A stretch of DNA of 64,000 nucleotides from contig OZ038312.1 of the NCBI GenBank assembly GCA_964035775.1, positions 8,511,658 through 8,575,657 of the forward strand, read 5' to 3'. The notes under the pieces were generated by a model, which was given only the letters and a program-made list of their open reading frames with translations, ran no database searches and was not told the DNA's origin. Source of the DNA: Osedax frankpressi. Lineage: Eukaryota; Annelida; Polychaeta; Sabellida; Siboglinidae. The first letter of the stretch is position 1; each line of letters starts with the position of its first letter. The translations under genes and the position numbers were made by a program. Of the stretch, positions 1 through 13,464 are shown piece after piece.

Positions 1-400
1 AATTTCAGGCTAGCTCATATACTAAAATTATAATGTTTCGGAAAGGGTTTGGTGCTGTATAAACTTTTTTTGAATACATTAAAATAAAGTAACTGTTTAT
101 AGGCTATGTTTATATGCTATAATTATAGTATTTGGATTTGATTTTGGTTTGGATGTGAGGGTTTTTTAAAATATATTAAAATAAATTTGATGGCTTGCTA
201 ATTTTATACACTATAATTCTAGTGTTTGGATTAGATTCGGTTTTGGATTAGTTTTGGGGTTGGGTTTGGGTTTGAAAAAAAATTAAAATAAATTTAATTC
301 CAAGCTACTATAATTATAATGTTTGCATTTAGGTTTTTTAGGTTTAGGTTTGGATTTGGTTATATATTCGGGATTGGGTTAGACTAAATTGTGCTGCTAT
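1..400. repeat. Degenerate tandem repeat of about 90-110 bp
   Basis: About four diverged units follow one another. Each has a core of the form CTATAATTATAGTGTTTGG (near 25-45, 115-140, 210-235 and 305-330), then a G/T-rich stretch of GGTTTGG and GGTTTAGG words, then AAAATAAA. The G/T bias is always on the + strand. No reading frame is seen. The array probably continues upstream of the window. Confidence 0.6.
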
Positions 401-2770
401 ACATTAACAATATAGATCAAATCATGACTACCCAACTACACTAATTTACTAAATATATAATGGTTAATGTGTTTATATACTCTATATTATATATTCAATA
501 AATACAATGATACCATTTTTAAATACATATAAATATAGGTAAAAAAATACATATAAATATTTGAACACATTTCTGGGTCATTTATCAGAAACTTTCAATA
601 TAGTTTCGATTTATTTTTAATATTATTAACAAACATATATCCTAACTATTGACTTCCCGAAGGATGACGTATGGATTAAATAATTTTATGTATCCAAAGT
701 ATTACACTAATTTAAAAGATAAAATGTAATTCAAACTTTTAAATTAGGTGTATTTTTTTCCTACCTTGATTATTAAATGGTATACCATATATTATAAAAT
801 TATATATATGATCTGTTTATTTGTATTTAATATTATTAGGTATATTTGATATACCATATACAATATATATAAATAATACACAATAATACAATACATTCAA
901 TATATATCAAACCTTCTCATTCGTGTTGATAGCCATCTTAAATATATTACAATATTAATACAATATATATATATTTCTAATATATTATATACTTCAAAGA
1001 GTAAATATATTATTTATATTATACTTATATAAACTATATATGCATTTACTACGTTATATAAAAACTTATTAATTATTTTATTTTAATAAAAATCTAAACT
1101 CGTGATATTATATGGATATAAAATATATATTCATAATATATAGTAAACATTTATTAATACGCCCACTTTTTATTTGATTGACACATGGTCTCTTGATAAA
1201 TATTATTATTCAGATACAATTTGATTATTTATTACAAATATTATATATTACAGGTGTTTATATAGGTCATATGCTAATAATATAAATACTTATTCAGTTA
1301 TGATAATAGCATAGTAAATTGAAATATTTGACCATTAGAACGATAGAAACATAATATTAAAGAATCAGATAATAAAATAAATTGAGTATACTCATATACA
1401 ACTATAAGTGTATACTGCTATATAATTGTATATTCATTAATCTTTGTAATGGTATATTTATTTTAGTATTGTACTCAACAAATAATATGTGTGGGCTCAG
1501 CAAACAATAGAGGCAATTTAATTTTTTCTTTATTAAGCTGATACGCCAATTAAAGTCCACTATGCTCTTCATCTATAACTTTGTATATATTTAACTTAAA
1601 AATGAATATAGTTTTTACAATTATCCAAAATGTAGTAACACTGGTGCCCAAATAACGGTTATCGTCACATAATACAGGTCACCTTAAAATTAAAGGCGAC
1701 GATAATAGTTTATTATTAATATCGAAGCAACAATTTATAGATGTAACTTTATTAATCTCAAGTTAATTGCATGCCTTATGAAATAATTATTTAAAACATG
1801 TGTTTTTATTTACTGAATTATGAATTAATTATAATTTGTGATAACATTAAGGGTATTTTACACTAGTAAAATACCAATCAATCAATGTTGTTTGCCATGG
1901 ATGCTGTAATAGCATAAATGATTAAAAGAATGGTAAGAAAAGCCGCGAGGACATTTAATGTACTGAGATCACCACTAATGGATAAAAAGTGAAATATTCA
2001 TCATAATCATCTTAAATATTAAATATTCTAATATACAAAGTAATCTGTATACGTATCTTAATTATTATGCAATTGGAAATTTGTTAACTAACAAGAATTA
2101 GATAATAGTCTCACATATATAACAAGTTTACAATGTATACACAGAAGTGTATATGAGTACAATATATAATTTAAAATACATAGTTTAAACATTTAAAATA
2201 TAGATTGCAGACTACATAGGATATTTTGCATATTATTCTGACCATATATATTTAGAAACTATAGTTTTCCTATAGACAAATGTGTATATTTACATAATGA
2301 ATTATTATTATACAATATATTAAAATATATATTACAGAGAAAACATAGATATTCAGAATAAAGGTTTGTCTTAACAGATAAAAACGTCATATATTAAAAC
2401 TTTAATAAAAATATCAAAAAGTATATTAATTTTTTACATAATTAATATATTTGCTTATAATATTATATAATAAGTAATTAATATTTTTGTAAGTATTTGT
2501 TGTAATAATTACTTGAAATGAAAAATACAAATTTATTTAAATAATATGCTATCAATTGTAATCTTATATTATTATACAAGTATATACATGTAAAATATTT
2601 TTTAATAAGTAATACTTTAATAAGTAATAAAATATATTTGTTAAATGTATGATAATAATTATATAATATAACTAATACAAAATTGACAGTTTGCAAATAT
2701 TGTAGTAAAACTTATATTTATAATACTATCTAATAAATTGATTAATAATATGTTGATATATATTATCTTC
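401..2770. other. Gene-free AT-rich DNA
   Basis: No exon-like segment, RNA gene or recognisable element was seen. The stretch has short TA runs and scattered low-complexity words. The one short reading frame on the minus strand (2478-2696) consists of Ile, Leu, Tyr and Asn codons, as expected from base composition alone. Confidence 0.5.
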
Positions 2771-2805
2771 ATTGCTAATAATAGTACTTAATCTTGGAAT
2801 AATAA

Positions 2806-3090
<285 letters not shown>

Positions 3091-3104
3091 CGAATTATTA
3101 ATCA

Positions 3105-4017
3105 ATTATTTTGGCATCTAGTGTTAACGTGATTAAAGTCATATTTCTAAATAGGAATTTTCTAAATTATTGTCTATTTAATATATTACCATTTTCTTAA
3201 TAGAGTATTGTCGATCATAGAGAAAATGTTATTTAGTATTGGATGTTTAATATCGTTTTTATTTTATTTTGTCTTTCATGAAATGTGATTTACTGGATAT
3301 TAAATTAATAAATATATATATATATATATACAATGCCATATCTAGGTAAATTATGGTTATATATACTTTTTATGATACATTAATTTAGATATATATTGAT
3401 CTAATACATGCCAATAGAATAAAATAGGTGTATTTATCATATGGAATATATGATTATATTAATAAATACAAATTATGGATGCAAAATATATAAAAAATAT
3501 ATATTATGCCAAAAAATTGTATAACTAATTATACAACTGGAATTAATATAGTAGCGATGCAAATATGCATTATTAAACAAAATTAGTTGAATTACATAGA
3601 AATGTGTTATATGTTATGCATATCAATTCATAAATTAATTATTCGCCCAAAAACATAATTTTCAAAAGTGAATAAAATAAAATAATTATTTCACATTTAT
3701 TAAAGTAAAAAAATCTTTATATTAATAAAGTGAAATACTATTCATTAATACCAACTGAAGTTACTGAGTATTTCTTTAATCGAATATTTAAAACAGGCTA
3801 TGCCTCCACTGTGCATTGCCCACCTTGGAGATTTTATACATCAAGTACTCAACTGATATTAATATTGGATTCTCATCACACACTCCTAGAAGACAATTAA
3901 TTATCTGGGAATTTCTGGAAAGTGTTAGACATGTAAATAAAGTTTCTTGCCAAGAATATCTACATAATTAGTTATAGTATGTTCATTATGTTGTCTTAAA
4001 ATATATATATATAAGAT

Positions 4018-4059
<42 letters not shown>

Positions 4060-5430
4060 TTGTATATTAATAGAAACTACTAAATTGTTGCATATTATTT
4101 GGTTAGTTATAACAATGTCATTTGAAAGAAACCACTCCTTAAAAGGAAATCCCATCTCTATAAAAATATATTATAACACATACTCAAACGACACATGAAG
4201 TTACTCCCATACATGATATGAATGAATTATATTTATAATATATTTAATTACCATTACATTAATAGTAATACCTTTAGTAACTATAGTGGGTTCACCTATA
4301 GTAATATTAATTAGTATTTGAAATGTATACTTACTTAATTAAATCCATTTTTATTGATACATGTATTCCAATTATTACTATTTTAATATAATATGTTGGC
4401 GTCTATTGTTATAGTTTAGAAATTAAAGTCATATCTCTAAATAGGAATTCTCTAAATTATAATCTATGATAGACTATTAATACATTTCCAGTTTTTTATT
4501 AGAGTAACGTCGCCCATAGGTTTTATTTTATTTAGTATCAGATGTTTTTATATCGTGTTTATATTATTTTATCTATCATGAAATGTAGTTTACTGGACAT
4601 TAAATTAATAAATATATATTTATGCAATTATATATCTAGGTAAACTATAGTAATATATACTTTTTATAATACATCAATTAGGATATATATTTATCAAGTT
4701 CAATATATTTAAAACAACTGAAAAAGGCGCATTAATATATGGAATATATGAATATATCTCATATGATGATCATGACTTTATTAATAAATACAAATTGTGG
4801 ATATAATATATATCAAAGAACATAAAAAATACTTGATAATACTTGATAATATTATATATTACATTTTATTTTTCTAATAATTTTATAAATTTTTTAATTT
4901 TATAAATAACTCACTATATATATTAACTGTAATTAATATAGCAATGGAATCATCAAATACAATTAAAAACTAAATTAATATTATTTCATAGCTTATTGTT
5001 TATAAACTATAGAAGTTACAGTGTATTTCTTTAATGGACCACTTATAATAGGCCAATATCATTATTAGATTATAGGTACAAATCACAATAACAATGCATT
5101 TATTGAAGTTATTATGCATAGTGATTTATTTGTTTGATAAGAAAATCTTAAAACTTAATTATTGTATATTACATAGTTATTTAAAAATATGCATTGATAT
5201 TTATATTTTTTGCATGTAAATAGAAATTACCAAATCAGTTTTAGGAACTCCCATCTCTATACAAATTATAATCCACACACAAACGATATATGATCTCCCA
5301 GAGATATACTATAGGTGAATTTAATTAATAATATATTCAATTACTAGTGCATTACTTATCTAGTGTTATTTGGTATTTGATATGTATATTGATTCTTTAA
5401 CATAACTCATTATTATATGGAGTTAAAATT
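3105..5430. repeat. Old direct tandem duplication, two units of about 1.1-1.3 kb
   Basis: Unit 1 (about 3105-4385) and unit 2 (about 4386-5430) align in order. Shared landmarks are AAAGTCATAT-TCTAAATAGGAATT (3136 and 4424), TCATGAAATGT-GTTTACTGGA (about 3278 and 4577), TATCTAGGTAAA (about 3342 and 4631), GAAGTTAC-GTATTTCTTTAAT (about 3760 and 5010) and TCCCATCTCTATA (about 4150 and 5248). There are many substitutions and indels, so the duplication is old. No coding content is seen in either unit. Confidence 0.75.
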
Positions 5431-5470
5431 AATTACTTATATAATATAATGGGATTTACGTGGTATATGT

Positions 5471-5556
5471 TGTACTTATACTGTACGGCGTACAGTGTAC
5501 GGCGTACAGTATACGTACAAAATGTACCACGTACAGTGCACGCCGTCCAGTGCAAT
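5471..5556. repeat. GC-rich imperfect palindrome built on GTACGGCGTAC
   Basis: TGTACGGCGTACA occurs twice, followed by diverged CGTAC and CGCCGTC words. The first about 50 bases fold back almost perfectly: TGTACTTATACTGTAC on the left matches GTACAGTATACGTACA on the right. It stands out as a G+C island in very AT-rich surroundings. Confidence 0.6.
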
Positions 5557-5792
5557 CTATTAACAAACAAGTCGAGTGCATTATAATAATTAAAATTAAA
5601 TACTAAATTTAACTGATTTCGAGAGATTATAAATAAGAATTTTAATAAAGAATCGAGAGAGTATATTATGCATACTCAAACCATTTTTAAAAACTATTGT
5701 TTCTATAAATAAAAGCCGGTACATATGATAATTATACGTATTGTCTTATTTAAAATACTCACTTGTAAGTATATCCTCATTATGTAAATGAA

Positions 5793-5798
<6 letters not shown>

Positions 5799-5878
<80 letters not shown>

Positions 5879-5880
5879 AT
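5799..5880. repeat. (TA)n microsatellite
   Basis: A nearly pure TA dinucleotide run, one of many in the window. Similar long runs lie at about 13905-13987, 14337-14393, 22014-22058, 36005-36048, 39060-39102, 41630-41672, 49703-49752, 60236-60264, 61824-61870 and 62808-62860. Confidence 0.95.
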
Positions 5881-6675
5881 ATACCTATAGGTACATAAAT
5901 ATACTTTTTTAGTTTAAAAGTACAAGAAATATGCACGACGATATGTATATACTTTTAATAAAATATGAATTATATTTGTATATAACAAAAATCTTAGAAT
6001 TAATTTATTTAACATAATCTTGTCATTAAATTTAACTAGGGTTTACATTTATTTTTATATAGTAAACTATCGTTTGAATTATAATATGAAATATAAAAGA
6101 TACATACGAAGCAAATATACTATTTAATATAAATATCGTATCGGTTTGCACTTTTCAATATATAATATAATAGTATAATGTAGAACATTCTTCAAATTAT
6201 TTTTTTTATAAATTACTATAGTTTAATTATTAGTAGTACACTGACATTAGAAGTATTTTCTTATCTTTATCATCATAACATATACACTTTGTTTATACGT
6301 ATATAATGCGTATATATTTATTTATCTAATTTATAATCTTAGTATATTCGTATTATGTTTATAACTTACCATAACTAATATTACATTTTAAATATTGTTG
6401 TAAGAATAGAATGCATTCACAATAGAGTAAGTTAATATGAAATTTGTAACTTATAACGGATAACAATATAAATACCGATTTGAGTAATCTACACGAATCA
6501 TGTTTTCATAACTATGAGATATAGCAGATTAAGTAAAGTAGGTGAGAATTAAACTTGATAAATATTAAAAATCTTAACTTGGTATCAGCAATGCCATTGT
6601 GTTTTAATCAGTTAATTTATGTGACATAGCTAAACATGCATTCACAGATTCAAAAGAAATATGGGAGCCAATTTT
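5881..6675. other. Gene-free AT-rich DNA
   Basis: No gene, exon or element was recognised here. Confidence 0.45.
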
Positions 6676-6848
6676 TAAGGTACGGAAAATACAAAAACGC
6701 TTGATATTTGTATTGTACCCTAATTATGGTACATGATTAAATAATACATTAGGGTACGAAATAATTCATTTATAGGGTACACTAGTACTATATTTTAGGG
6801 TACAAAAGGTTCGAAAATGCACAATTGTTGTGTACCCTAATATTATAT
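6676..6848. repeat. Clustered inverted GGGTAC / GTACCC motifs
   Basis: At least five copies of TAGGGTAC or its complement GTACCCTA occur in about 170 bp (near 6713, 6752, 6774, 6798 and 6831), plus GGTAC variants at 6679 and 6733. Outer segments resemble each other (GGTAC-GGAAAATAC-AAA and GGGTACAAAA-GGTTCGAAAATGCACAA), each ending in GTACCCTAAT. It could be a small fold-back element. There is no coding content. Confidence 0.5.
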
Positions 6849-6998
6849 TCATTGTGTATATGTTGAGAATACGCAAATGTATATAATAAATAAATTAAAA
6901 TAATTACAACTATAATTGGAATAAACTAAACATATACCATTTTTGTATTTTTATTGCATGCGTTCTGTAAAAAAAGTACGTGTGCTGTTTATTGTAAA

Positions 6999-7104
6999 AT
7001 TGCATCTCCATCTCCATCTCCATCTCCATCTCCATCTCCATCTCCATCTCCATCTCCATCTCCATCTCCATCTCCATCTCCATCTCCATCTCCATCTCCA
7101 TCTC
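6999..7104. repeat. (CTCCAT)n hexanucleotide repeat
   Basis: About 17 consecutive CTCCAT units, followed by an irregular pyrimidine tract to about 7250. The strand asymmetry is extreme (C/T on +, G/A on -). The open frames here on both strands (Ser-Pro, His-Leu and Met-Glu repeats) are consequences of the hexamer and not genes. Confidence 0.95.
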
Positions 7105-7259
7105 ATCTCCATCTCCCACTCCCTCTTCCTATTACTCTTCTTCTTCCTCTACCTCTACCTCTTCCTTCTCTCTCTCTTCCCTCTCACACTCCCACTTACT
7201 TCCCCTCCACCACTCCCTCCCCTATCCCTCTACATAGTATTCTTCTACTCTAGCCATCT

Positions 7260-9380
7260 TGATTACTTATAATAAAGTCCAAGAGTATACTCTTCAAAAG
7301 TATACTGTAGTTAATATTGGGTATAGGTTATATTCCTATATTTGATGTTATATTCATATCATTGTTAATTGATTTTTGTTATATAATTGTTGTTCTATAA
7401 ATAGATTAATATGATTAATATTATGTAGTTAATAATTAATATTTAATAAAGCATAATATATAACATGTTATTAATAATATATTGCATTTCAATAAATTAT
7501 AATACAAAATAATATCTACATATTTTCAATATGTATAGGAATAATTATTTAATAATAAAAAAATAACAAATATGAATATAATTTAACTGCAATTACTCAA
7601 GATAATTAATGTAACATAATTATATCTAATTACAAATAACATTTGTAAAAAACTAAAGAGATTATTAAGAAACATGCATATATTTATGATATTTTATAAT
7701 AATGATATTACACTAATATATATAAATTCATATTTTTATAATAATCAAAAATTATTTTTTATAAATATATGATTTTTATTATCTATATTCGTTAACCTAT
7801 TACAGTCCATTGTCTAAAATCGTCGCGGCTAAAGAATGACCGAATCGTCTAATCGTCGCATAAATTAATTTTTTTAGCATAATTTATATCTAATGTTAAA
7901 TGAATCTAGAAAAATATATATAGCAAATTTATCATTTTTATTGAAATTTAATAATAATTAATATAAGGATTTCAAATAATAGCCATTCAATCATTATTAC
8001 TGAGCTAACACTGTTTTTTTAGAGATCTAATTTTTAAAATATGATAACAAAAGTAATAAAACATGATTTATTAAAACTATCATAAATACGACAAATGTTA
8101 ATATCCATATTTAAATATTGACTATGTTTATAAAAACATTACCTTCTAAATATATAATCCAAGAATAATACGCAATAATAAATATATCTTTAACATCAAT
8201 TATATAATAAAAACCCAAATTTTTCAATTCTTAAATATAAATAAATTATATATTCATTTAAAATTGATATTAAAAAATATTTATTTAAATAATTAGCTAA
8301 ATAATAAATTAATTAAATAAAATAAAAATATGTTGTAATATTTAAATCAAAAAGGATATAGCTTGTGATACTACTTATTAAAATATTTGAAGTTTTGGCG
8401 TCAGTTTTTATTATTATTTTCAAAATGGAGTATATAATTTATAATGTTGATCAAGTTAGAGAGTTAGTCCTTCAAAGCAGTGAAGATGAGCAAAAAGAAT
8501 AAGTCAATTGTGTTTGTAATATTTATATATTAATTAACATATTAATAACATATTAATTACATTAAATAGTTATGAATATAGTTGATAATTAATCTAATAA
8601 TCATGTTTTCACGTATTTTAATCTAAATATTTTATTTAATATTTTTCTTTGTTTCTAAATTTAATTTGCACCTGATTTCTAAATATAATTACACATTTTA
8701 TGCTTATATATTAAGTACTTATTATAAACTACATATATATGTATATATAATGGATATAATATCTCGATACCATTATAAATATGAATTTATATATGTTCAT
8801 GATATCTAATACGATATTAATTTTGGGAGAGGTGGAAACAACTATATAAGTAGAATTCCAGGCAAGGTCTCCAGAGATATTAGTTATATGGCTAGAGTAC
8901 CACAATGCCCACTAGGATTGGCGATGAAGACTCGTATGTACAGCCACATGTACCATATGCTTGATATTTAAAATTTTCATCACCTTTTGAATATTTTGTT
9001 AAAATAACGATACCTGTTTCAGGATACATATCTCAAAAGTAAAATATTGAGAAATAGGTACCTGGAACTAACAAGATAACTTCACCTAATCGAGTGTCTT
9101 GATAGCTCCGATAAACTACGAAAGGTTAATCATATATTATATTATGTAATAATATATTTTTATATTTTCTTTTTACCATATTTCATTGCATATTTATTTA
9201 CAATTATATTTAGATCATTATTTTTTTCTTAGATTGATTCGTCTTACTTTTATATTATATTCTAGCTTTATCCGATTATGGTTGGTGTAGTACTAGCTTC
9301 TTTCGATTATTGAGATTTGATTCAGTTTCTCTCTTCAGTTGAATCTTCTTCTTTTAAATTTGATGCGGAGCTAGCATCTT
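7260..9380. other. AT-rich DNA with one unexplained higher-complexity island
   Basis: Nothing was recognised in 7260-8815. From about 8820 to 9125 the sequence is noticeably less AT-rich and of higher complexity, for example CCAGGCAAGGTCTCCAGAG and CACAATGCCCACTAGGATTG. No domain was recognised in any frame. It may be the remnant of a gene or a transposable element. Confidence 0.35.
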
Positions 9381-9414
9381 CTGATTTTTCTTCAATTTCT
9401 TTCTTCAGTTAAAT

Positions 9415-9515
9415 ATTCTATTTTTAACTTTGATTCTATTTTTAACTTTGATTCTATTTTTAACTTTGATTCTATTTTTAACTTTGATTCTATTTTTAAC
9501 TTTGATTCTATCTTA
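9415..9515. repeat. 18-bp minisatellite
   Basis: About five tandem copies of TCTATTTTTAACTTTGAT, ending at TCTATCTTAGCC. The unit length is a multiple of three. Adjacent sequence (9270-9410) is C/T-rich with repeated TTCTTC words. No credible gene was found. Confidence 0.85.
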
Positions 9516-10049
9516 GCCTCCTTCAATTATTGTTATTTAATATTGGCAATTTTATTTATATGTTATTTACAATTTGATTATTGATATATATATATATATA
9601 TATTTATTATGTATAAATATAATATAAATCAGAATACATATAGAACCCATTCGATTATTTATAAATATTTTATATATTGTACAAAGTTAATTTAGAACAA
9701 ATTAATCGGTGATCGTATATAGAAATATTACCAAAATCATTGAAATCTGTTTAGAGAAGAAAACATAAATTAAAATTATGAATAACGTAACCTATCAAAA
9801 TATTAAATATAATATTCCCACTAATTGTAAATAAATAATTTATCTATTTATTAATTAAATCATTGCTATATTTAAAATAATTAATCATGCTATTGATAAA
9901 ATTTACGGAATCGATTCGTTAGAAGAAATTATATTTGTATTGTCATTATATTCATCAGTAAATATATTCGCTCATATTTATTTAAAATTTCCAAATCTTA
10001 ATATAAACTCTACACCAAATACCATAAATAAAACAAATTAAATAGTAAA

Positions 10050-10135
10050 TGGTATATGAGTGGATGGGTATATGAATGGATTGATGGATGGATGGATTGA
10101 TGGATGTATAAATGGATGGATGTATGGATTTAATT
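10050..10135. repeat. (ATGG)n-like microsatellite
   Basis: An irregular array of GGAT, TGGATGGA and TGTATGGA words. The Pro/Ser/Ile/His frame on the minus strand through it is an artefact of the repeat. Confidence 0.85.
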
Positions 10136-10279
10136 ATCATTACGATGAAAATAATTATCCTCTTAATATTTTCAAACAAACAATATAATCTTTTTCACTT
10201 AAACAACATATTACTTTCAGCACATATAAATGTCACACACTAGATATATTATTAACATCTGAAGCCAGTTAAATTTATG

Positions 10280-11570
10280 TATTGAACATTGAAATCATAA
10301 TTAACCATTACATGATTAAATTGAATACCAATATTAAGAAAAGTGTACCTATTATGAGTTTAATCAAGTATAGATCAAGTATACTTTCATCGCAATTGTT
10401 AAATAATTGTCTAGTATCTACTTTAGACAAATTTGCTCCTATGAAAATGTAAAAATGTAACTTATCATACTTGTTTTCCATGGTATAATATTGAAGCTTA
10501 AAAGAGAAAATTAAAAAGATTTGAAAAAATATACAATAAAACCAATTCTAAATTTAATTATAATATTTTTCATACATTTCGCAAATAATATAGAAAAGTA
10601 CTAAATCATACTAAGACTTGTTTTTTATTAAAGATAAAATAAACTCATATGGTAAAAATACTAGAAAAATATATTCGTTTATTAATAATCTTTCAAATAA
10701 TTACAATCCAGTAAATCATCGAACATGCACAATTGAATTACTACCAAATATATTAACTAACTTTTTTGATGATAAAATAAAAAATATAGTACAATTAATT
10801 AATTATATAAAACATAAATTTCCAATATACATGCTACCACTTTACAATACTGCTAAATCATACTTTATATCACGTTCATCGTATGAAATATCAATACTTG
10901 TTAAAATATGTAAATCATCCTACACTCATAAAGATTCATTGCCGAACCAACTTACCGACTTAATATAATCCATTTTTACAGAACTTTACCAATAGATAAT
11001 ATCACAATCTATAAATACATCTATTTTTTCCAAAATCCCTTAAATATGCAATGGTTACTCCCCACCTTAAAAACAGTAATCTAGATAATAACTTACAGTT
11101 AAAAACAGATACAAAATACAGTCCTATTTTCAAACTTCATTTTCTATCCAAAATATTCGAAAGAACCGTTAGTAAATAAATCATTAAATATTTATCATAA
11201 AATGAATTATCCCATGAATCATAGTACATATCACAACAATCATATTACAGACACTGTAATAATATTTATGTTTAATGATAAATTTAATGTGATAGCTACA
11301 GGTAATAAGGTTTAACTTGTGTTACTAGATATATCAGCAGTTTACACTATCTCTTATAATATCTTATTAAATAGATTAGAGGAAATAGGTATAACGGATA
11401 AAGCTATACTTGCTGAAATCATATATTACAGATAAAATATATAAAACATTGATAAATGTTATAAAATCGAACACATTCCAACTAAAATAGTAAGTACCAG
11501 AAGATTCTGTTCTTGGACCATTATTATTTTTAATTTATTTATGTCCAACAATATCATACATAATAAGTTA
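10280..11570 (+). mobile_element. Decayed non-LTR retrotransposon (CR1/L2-like LINE), RT-domain relic
   Basis: Fragments in order resemble a CR1-clade polyprotein. Near 10420-10490 is a linker between the endonuclease and the reverse transcriptase (LDK-A-P-K type). An open stretch at 10618-10968 contains ELLPNILTNFFDDKIKNI, the usual pre-RT region. At about 11310-11400 lies an RT block reading LVLLDISA then LLNRLEEIGI, matching the conserved LDLSAAFDT...L..RL...GI signature of RT motifs. The YADD region is not recognisable. The frame is interrupted many times and changes between fragments, so this is a dead copy with no visible 5' end or tail repeat. Family assignment rests on motif memory only. 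Confidence 0.65.
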
Positions 11571-13460
11571 TAATTTTTGACTTATCTATAATACGCAATA
11601 TTATATCTTATATTATAGATAATAGGTACCATATTATCAATAATATAAGATACATTATTGGGTATTAATAACATGCTAAAATATCAGCAAAAAGGAAATT
11701 CCATTGTCACCTCAAGTTTAGGTAAAAATCTTACGTTTATTTACATTTTAATACTATTTTTTACATATGCACATATTTGAGATATATCTATTATCGTTTT
11801 GATTGACGATACACGATGAAGATTAAATAGTGCTATGTATAAAGTTATCCAGTTAAACGTGCATGATAAATAAATACAACAACACACCTCATTGAACCAT
11901 ACTATATATAAATATATATATATATATATTTATTAATATTTATTATCAAATAGAGTAATTCATAATTATCGAGGTCAAAAAAATGATATGAATAAGTGTT
12001 ACAAATAATTATAACATCAAAATTAAATAATGTAACTCTCATGATACTAAAGAATAAGAAGAAAATATCATTTTATATATGTTCAATTTTAAAAATAATA
12101 TTATTATAAAAGAATTGTGTATTATAATTCGAATTAGAAAAATAGAAAATTAGTCTAATAGAAAAATTATAAATAATATTTTTCAAGCAAAAATGATAAA
12201 GCAAAAAAGAAATATAATATTTTTAAGCATTACAGGCACATGCGGAGAACTTTTTATACATTTAGGATGTAGAAAATCTTATGTGTATACCTTGAAATAT
12301 AAGAAAAGTTTTATTATAAGCATTATTGAATATGTATTTTTAAGCTTTATCCATTTCCATCTATTTGCTGCACGTATATAATATATATAGATATGCTATA
12401 AGTATGAAGCGTATAGTTGTAAAGTATGTTAATCGTAATAACAATTTACCATTTTACCCTCGATGTCTTACTTCGTCTTATACTTTACAACTATAATTGT
12501 TAGTTTGTATGAATTATAGTTTTTCCGATTCTTAGTATAGAATATTTATATAATACCAATTATAATTAACTTTCATTCTTCTATAATTTCATTTTCTATA
12601 TACAATATTGGAGTTTCTGTATTTCTGATACGGAATTAAATGAGGAACTGGTTTTTTATATATTTGCGAAAATTAAATAAATAATATATAAGATGTTTAC
12701 ATTTGAATTATCATTTATGTAAATAAAGATTAGTAAGGGTAGAATGAGAGATTGTAAAATATCGGATGTATAAACTATAGTTTCATGGTAGTCTCAATAA
12801 CTAGAATATATAAGGTTTCCTAACGTATAGGATTAATACTAAATTTATTAAAGGATAAATGGTCATTTATTAAATTTAGATGTTAAAAATAAAGACATTT
12901 GCGAACTTTAGGAATTCCGGTCTAAATAATAAACTTTGATAAATATTAGTTGTATTTAATTTTAAAAAATAATAAAAGGAATATTTAGGTAATATAACAT
13001 GGTATAAAGTATATATTAATAATTATATACTTATATTTATATGTATTCTTCTATATATACATTATGCCATTTTAAAATTAAAATAAATGACATATATATC
13101 AAAGTAAATTTACTAATGTTATTGAATAGAAAAATAATTTTTTTATGATTACTGTTTATTAGATGTAAAAAATACTCATAAATTATTAAGATCATTGAGC
13201 ACATTGAGAAGATTCTTATGAATGTAAATTAGTTATTTATAATACAATTGCTTAATTATAAACTAATATAATATTAATTAATTCAATAATAAGATATCAA
13301 ATAAATATAATTGTTAGATTTTAAAATAATCCTAATTTTTCCGATAATTTCATATTAGTTATTAGTTTAAAATATATTTACTTATAAGTACAATACTGGA
13401 GTAGTCTATATAAATATTAAACAATACTAATACCAATATTTTCATATATTCCATTATCTA
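11571..13460. other. Gene-free AT-rich DNA containing a perfect 16-bp hairpin
   Basis: The only structure noted is an inverted repeat: TATAGTTGTAAAGTAT at 12412-12427 and its exact complement at 12480-12495, separated by 52 bases that are richer in C (ACCATTTTACCCTCGATG). It may be a small MITE relic. A 62-codon frame at 12193-12381 has no recognisable features and is not called. Confidence 0.4.
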
Positions 13461-13464
13461 AAGG

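Noticed and set aside
6910-7272. Overlapping His-Leu, Ser-Pro and Met-Glu repeat frames on both strands
   Set aside because: All come from the CTCCAT hexamer array; no flanking coding signal.
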